Below, one piece after another: positions 60,969-64,000 of a stretch of DNA of 64,000 nt. The translations under genes were made by a program, and so were the position numbers. The notes beneath the pieces were generated by a model. It was given only the letters and a program-made list of their open reading frames with translations. It searched no databases and was not told where the DNA came from. Where the stretch lies: NCBI GenBank assembly GCA_949287085.1, contig CASEER010000001.1:62001-126000 (forward strand), given 5' to 3'. Position 1 is the stretch's first letter. Each line of letters opens with the position of its first letter. This stretch comes from an uncultured Coriobacteriaceae bacterium (GTDB lineage Bacteria > Actinomycetota > Coriobacteriia > Coriobacteriales > Coriobacteriaceae).

Positions 60969-63758
60969 ATGTCTCAAGCACACCGCACCCAGCCCGCATC
61001 TGAGCCGCCCACGGCCACCTCGGCCAGCTCGTTCGCCGCCGGCACCGGCAGCACCGGCGAGCACGGATCGCTCGGCGCGCTCTCACCCAGCTGGTGGGAA
61101 CCTGCGGAAGGAGAGGAGCCCGAGCCGTGGTGCTCGGCCGATGAGGCCTTTGAGCGCTTTCTCTCCTGGTGCGACGAACGCGGCATCGAGCTCTGGGAGC
61201 ACCAGGAGGAGGCCCTCATGGACCTCGCCGCCGGCGACCATGTGATCCTGGGCACGCCAACCGGCTCCGGCAAATCGCTCGTGGCGCTCGGCATGCTTTT
61301 CCTCGGCATGGCACAGGGGCGCCGCGCGTACTACACCGCCCCCATCAAGGCGCTCGTCTCGGAGAAGTTCTTCGATCTGATCGAGGTGCTCGGCCGCGAC
61401 AACGTCGGCATGATCACCGGCGATACGCACATCAACACGCAGGCGCCCGTCATCTGCTGCACGGCGGAGATCCTCGCCAACCAGGCGCTCCGCGAGGGCG
61501 AGGACACGGACGTGGGCGTGGTCGCCATGGACGAGTTCCATTACTTCGCCGATCCCGACCGTGGCTGGGCATGGCAGGTGCCGCTGCTCACCTTGCCGCA
61601 CACGCAGTTCATGCTCATGAGCGCCACGCTCGGCGACGTCACACAGATTGCCGACGCACTGGAAGAGCGCACTGGCCGCGTCGTCGACCGCGTGACCGAC
61701 GCGCCGCGACCCGTGCCGCTCGCCTACGAGTACGTGGACACCGCGCTTGAGGGCACGGTCGAGCTCGCGCTGCGCCGCGACGAAGCCCCGCTCTACATCG
61801 TGCACTTCTCGCAGGACGCCGCACTCGCTACGGCGCAGTCGCTCGCGAACTTCGGCATCGCCACCAAAGAGCAGCGCGAAGCCGTGAAGGAAGCCGCCAA
61901 GGGCACGCGCTTCACCACGGCGTTCGGCAAGATCCTAAAACGCCTCATCTCCAACGGCGTGGGCGTGCACCACGCCGGCATGCTGCCGCGCTATCGTCTC
62001 TTGGTGGAGCGACTCGCCCAACAGGGGCTCCTGCCGGTCATCTGCGGCACCGATACGCTCGGTGTGGGTATCAACGTGCCCATCCACACCGTGGTGCTCA
62101 CGGCGCTCACCAAATTCGACGGCTACAAGATGCGCCGCCTCCGCGCGCGCGAGTTCCACCAAATCGCCGGGCGCGCTGGACGCGCGGGCTTCGATACCGA
62201 GGGCATGGTCATCGCCGAGGCGCCCGAATACGAGATCGAGAACGCCAAGCTTATCGCAAAGGCGGGCGACGACCCCAAGAAGCTGCGCAAACTCAAGAAG
62301 AAAAAACCGCCTGAGGGCTTCGTAACCTGGAACAAGCAAACCTTCGAGCGCCTCTGCGAGGCCGTGCCCGAAACGCTCAAGCCGCGGCTGCGCATCACCA
62401 ATTCGATGGTACTGTCCATGGTGGAGCGCGGCGGCGACGCGCGCGCCCGCGTAAGCGAGCTCATCGAAGCAAGCTTGCAAACACCAGAGGAGAAACTCAA
62501 GCTTGAGGCACGCGCGAGCGAGATCTTCGCCACGCTCATCGACACCGGGGTGGTGGTGCGCGACGAAGTCCCCGGCGGCGTGGATGCACCAAGCGACACG
62601 GACGCCTCCAGCGGCGCTGGTACATCCAGCGGCGTGGACGCGCCCGACGGCGCGGATGCACCAGGCGACACGAGCACCCCCACGGACGCAGCGCCGCGGG
62701 TGGAATACTCCCTCACGGTAGACCTCCCCGAGGACTTCGCTCTTGACCAGCCGCTTTCGCCGTTCTTGCTTGCGGCGCTCGAGCTGCTCGACCCGGAAAG
62801 CGAAACCTACACCTACGACCTCATCTCGATGGTCGAGGCCACGCTCGAGGACCCCAAGCAGGTGCTCCGCGCGCAGGAGCGGGCCGCGCGCGACCGCGCC
62901 ATGCAAGAGATGAAGGCCGACGGCGTGGAATACGAGGAACGCCTCGAGCGCCTGCAGGACATCACGTATCCCAAGCCGCTTGAGGACTTGCTCGATGCCG
63001 CATTTGCCCAATACTGCACCAAGGTGCCGTGGGCAGCGGACTACGAGCTTTCCCCCAAGAGCGTGCTGCGCGACATGCTGGAGAGCGCGGCGGACTTCAA
63101 GGGCTACGTCCAGAAGCTCGGCATCGCGCGATCTGAGGGCATCTTGCTGCGCTACCTTGCCGAGGCGTTCCGCTCGCTCGACCGCACCGTACCGCTGGAG
63201 AAGCGCAACGACCAGCTGAACGACATCATCTCGTGGCTGGGCTTCGTGGTGCAGAGCGTCGATTCGAGCCTGGTGGATGAATGGGCCGCTGCGGGCGAGG
63301 ATTCCGCTTTCGACGCCGCGCCGCCGAGCGGTGCGGACGTGGTGGTGGCGGACCGCCGCGGCATGACGCTCTTGGTGCGCAACGCCCTCTTCCGCCGCGT
63401 GAGCCTGGCTGCCCGCGAGCGCGCCGACGAGCTGGGAGAGCTGGACGAAGCGTGGGGCATGGGCGAGCTTCGTTGGCGCCGCGCACTTGATGCATTCTTC
63501 GAAGCGCACGAGGAGCTGCTGGTGGATGGCGATGCGCGCTCGACGGCGTTCTTCACCATCGACGAGTCCGACGAGCTTAAGCCCGCAGCCGAGGGCGGTC
63601 ACGTGTGGCACGTGCACCAGATCTTCCACGACAGCGATGGCGACCACGACTTCGGCATCATGGCCGACGTTGACCTCGACGCCACGCAAGAGGAGAGCGA
63701 GGCGGTGTTCAAGAACTACCGCGTCGGGTTTATCGAGGAACTGCTGGAGCAAGGGTAG
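60969..63758 (+). CDS. Ski2-like RNA helicase with DUF3516
   Basis: A 929-residue helicase of the actinobacterial DUF3516 group, thought to act on RNA. Motifs: I GTPTGSGKS, II DEFHYF (DExH), III SATLG, VI QIAGRAGRAGF. The N-terminal 45 residues are low-complexity, and an Ala/Asp/Ser-rich insert of about 45 residues (VDAPSDTDASSGAGTSSG region) sits in the C-terminal half. ATG 60969 follows AAGGAAG. Followed by a hairpin and a PIN-domain gene on the other strand. Confidence 0.9.
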   Translation: MSQAHRTQPASEPPTATSASSFAAGTGSTGEHGSLGALSPSWWEPAEGEEPEPWCSADEAFERFLSWCDERGIELWEHQEEALMDLAAGDHVILGTPTGSGKSLVALGMLFLGMAQGRRAYYTAPIKALVSEKFFDLIEVLGRDNVGMITGDTHINTQAPVICCTAEILANQALREGEDTDVGVVAMDEFHYFADPDRGWAWQVPLLTLPHTQFMLMSATLGDVTQIADALEERTGRVVDRVTDAPRPVPLAYEYVDTALEGTVELALRRDEAPLYIVHFSQDAALATAQSLANFGIATKEQREAVKEAAKGTRFTTAFGKILKRLISNGVGVHHAGMLPRYRLLVERLAQQGLLPVICGTDTLGVGINVPIHTVVLTALTKFDGYKMRRLRAREFHQIAGRAGRAGFDTEGMVIAEAPEYEIENAKLIAKAGDDPKKLRKLKKKKPPEGFVTWNKQTFERLCEAVPETLKPRLRITNSMVLSMVERGGDARARVSELIEASLQTPEEKLKLEARASEIFATLIDTGVVVRDEVPGGVDAPSDTDASSGAGTSSGVDAPDGADAPGDTSTPTDAAPRVEYSLTVDLPEDFALDQPLSPFLLAALELLDPESETYTYDLISMVEATLEDPKQVLRAQERAARDRAMQEMKADGVEYEERLERLQDITYPKPLEDLLDAAFAQYCTKVPWAADYELSPKSVLRDMLESAADFKGYVQKLGIARSEGILLRYLAEAFRSLDRTVPLEKRNDQLNDIISWLGFVVQSVDSSLVDEWAAAGEDSAFDAAPPSGADVVVADRRGMTLLVRNALFRRVSLAARERADELGELDEAWGMGELRWRRALDAFFEAHEELLVDGDARSTAFFTIDESDELKPAAEGGHVWHVHQIFHDSDGDHDFGIMADVDLDATQEESEAVFKNYRVGFIEELLEQG

Positions 63759-63788
63759 GAAGACGTTTGCCTGGGGAGTGTTATGTCG

Positions 63789-63826
63789 GCGCTCATGCTG
63801 CACAGACAGCTGCGCAGCATGAGCGC
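63789..63826. terminator. Bidirectional terminator after the Ski2-like helicase gene
   Basis: Perfect 13-bp arms 63789-63801 and 63814-63826 (GCGCTCATGCTGC and complement) with a 12-nt loop, between the convergent helicase and PIN genes. Confidence 0.78.
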
Positions 63827-63853
63827 TCGCGCAAGACGCGCCGCTCGCTTTTG

Positions 63854-64000
63854 TCAGCTCAGTGCATAGGTATCGAAATCCACACAGTACTGGTTAAACT
63901 CAACCAAACGGGCGTAAAGCCTCGCATCCGCCGTAACGACGGGAATTCCCCGCTGAGCAAGGTTCACAAATGACGTATCCGTCAACCCAGGCCGTCCATG
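63854..64000 (-). CDS. PIN-domain protein, 3' part only
   Basis: The last 48 codons of a minus-strand gene whose start lies beyond the window. The visible protein (LTDTSFVNLAQRGIPVVTAD, then ARLYARLVEFNQYCV) has the C-terminal PIN-domain pattern, with acidic DT and TAD residues at positions that bind metal in VapC-type ribonucleases, and a TGA stop at 63854-63856. It may be a toxin of a toxin-antitoxin pair, but the partner cannot be seen. Confidence 0.65.
   Translation of the reverse strand, partial: HGRPGLTDTSFVNLAQRGIPVVTADARLYARLVEFNQYCVDFDTYALS

Noticed and set aside
61935-63803. 622-codon antisense frame over the Ski2-like helicase
   Set aside because: Shadow frame in GC-rich DNA with no motif.

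Overview
The window is one contiguous, GC-rich (clearly above 60% by eye) bacterial chromosome segment with short gaps, many 1-8 nt start/stop overlaps and clear AGGAGG-type ribosome binding sites. Gene content (a large [FeFe] hydrogenase with a GltD-like partner, EtfAB-linked lactate dehydrogenase, membrane-bound LuxR regulators, single-chain PurL, an Elp3 of bacterial type, a DUF3516-type helicase) fits an anaerobic, gut-type actinobacterium of the class Coriobacteriia, most like Collinsella, Olsenella or relatives. This taxonomic call is inference from gene content; no rRNA is present and I saw no tRNA gene.

Layout. 0-5.4 kb: citrate synthase, then a two-gene hydrogenase unit (NuoF-type 4Fe-4S module fused to a GltD-like flavoprotein, plus [FeFe] hydrogenase). 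5.4-10.8 kb: an ABC-type membrane transporter (two permeases, one ATPase) and a double-length LuxR regulator, all on the minus strand. 11-13.7 kb: a NitT/TauT-like importer whose permease and ATPase are one protein. 13.7-16.5 kb: HAD phosphatase and adenine deaminase. 16.7-19.9 kb: a minus-strand set of AIM24, VWA and macro-domain/HTH genes separated by GC-rich imperfect repeats. 20-22.6 kb: BrnQ, a small Cys-rich protein and CutC. 23-27.9 kb: complete livJHMGF branched-chain amino-acid importer. 28.3-33.7 kb: homoserine dehydrogenase, a putative structured leader, and purL. 34-38.1 kb: HD hydrolase, PfkB sugar kinase, cyclase-family hydrolase and AzlCD. 38.5-42.2 kb: lctD-etfB-etfA. 42.4-46.2 kb: a PTS EIIBC with an apparent internal deletion, a GH1 glucosidase and an RpiR regulator. 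46.4-47.6 kb: a gene broken by an in-frame TGA, then DUF554. 47.8-53.7 kb: a TerB-like / BrxD-like ATPase / Lhr-like helicase cassette. 53.8-59.5 kb: a spermidine-synthase-like protein, Elp3, a Trm9-like methyltransferase and a divergent TrmB. 59.5-64 kb: BASS-family transporter, Ski2-like helicase and the 3' end of a PIN-domain gene.

How parts work together. Redox balance is the main metabolic theme: the hydrogenase pair and the lactate dehydrogenase/EtfAB unit both look like flavin-based machines that couple NAD(P)(H), ferredoxin and H2 or lactate. Amino-acid handling (liv, BrnQ, AzlCD, hom) and purine metabolism (ade, purL) are the second theme. The best candidate for an under-described system is the tightly coupled cassette at 47.8-53.7 kb, which shares two protein families with BREX phage defence but has none of the BREX methylase or phosphatase genes in this window. 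Second candidates are the AIM24/VWA/macro-HTH set and the divergent elp3 / Trm9-like pair, which suggests a eukaryote-like wobble-uridine methyl ester pathway.

Two unusual global traits recur: Ala/Gly/Asp/Ser-rich low-complexity inserts, several visibly built from 24-48 bp DNA repeats, sit inside otherwise conserved enzymes, and several intergenic regions hold short imperfect GC-rich tandem repeats.
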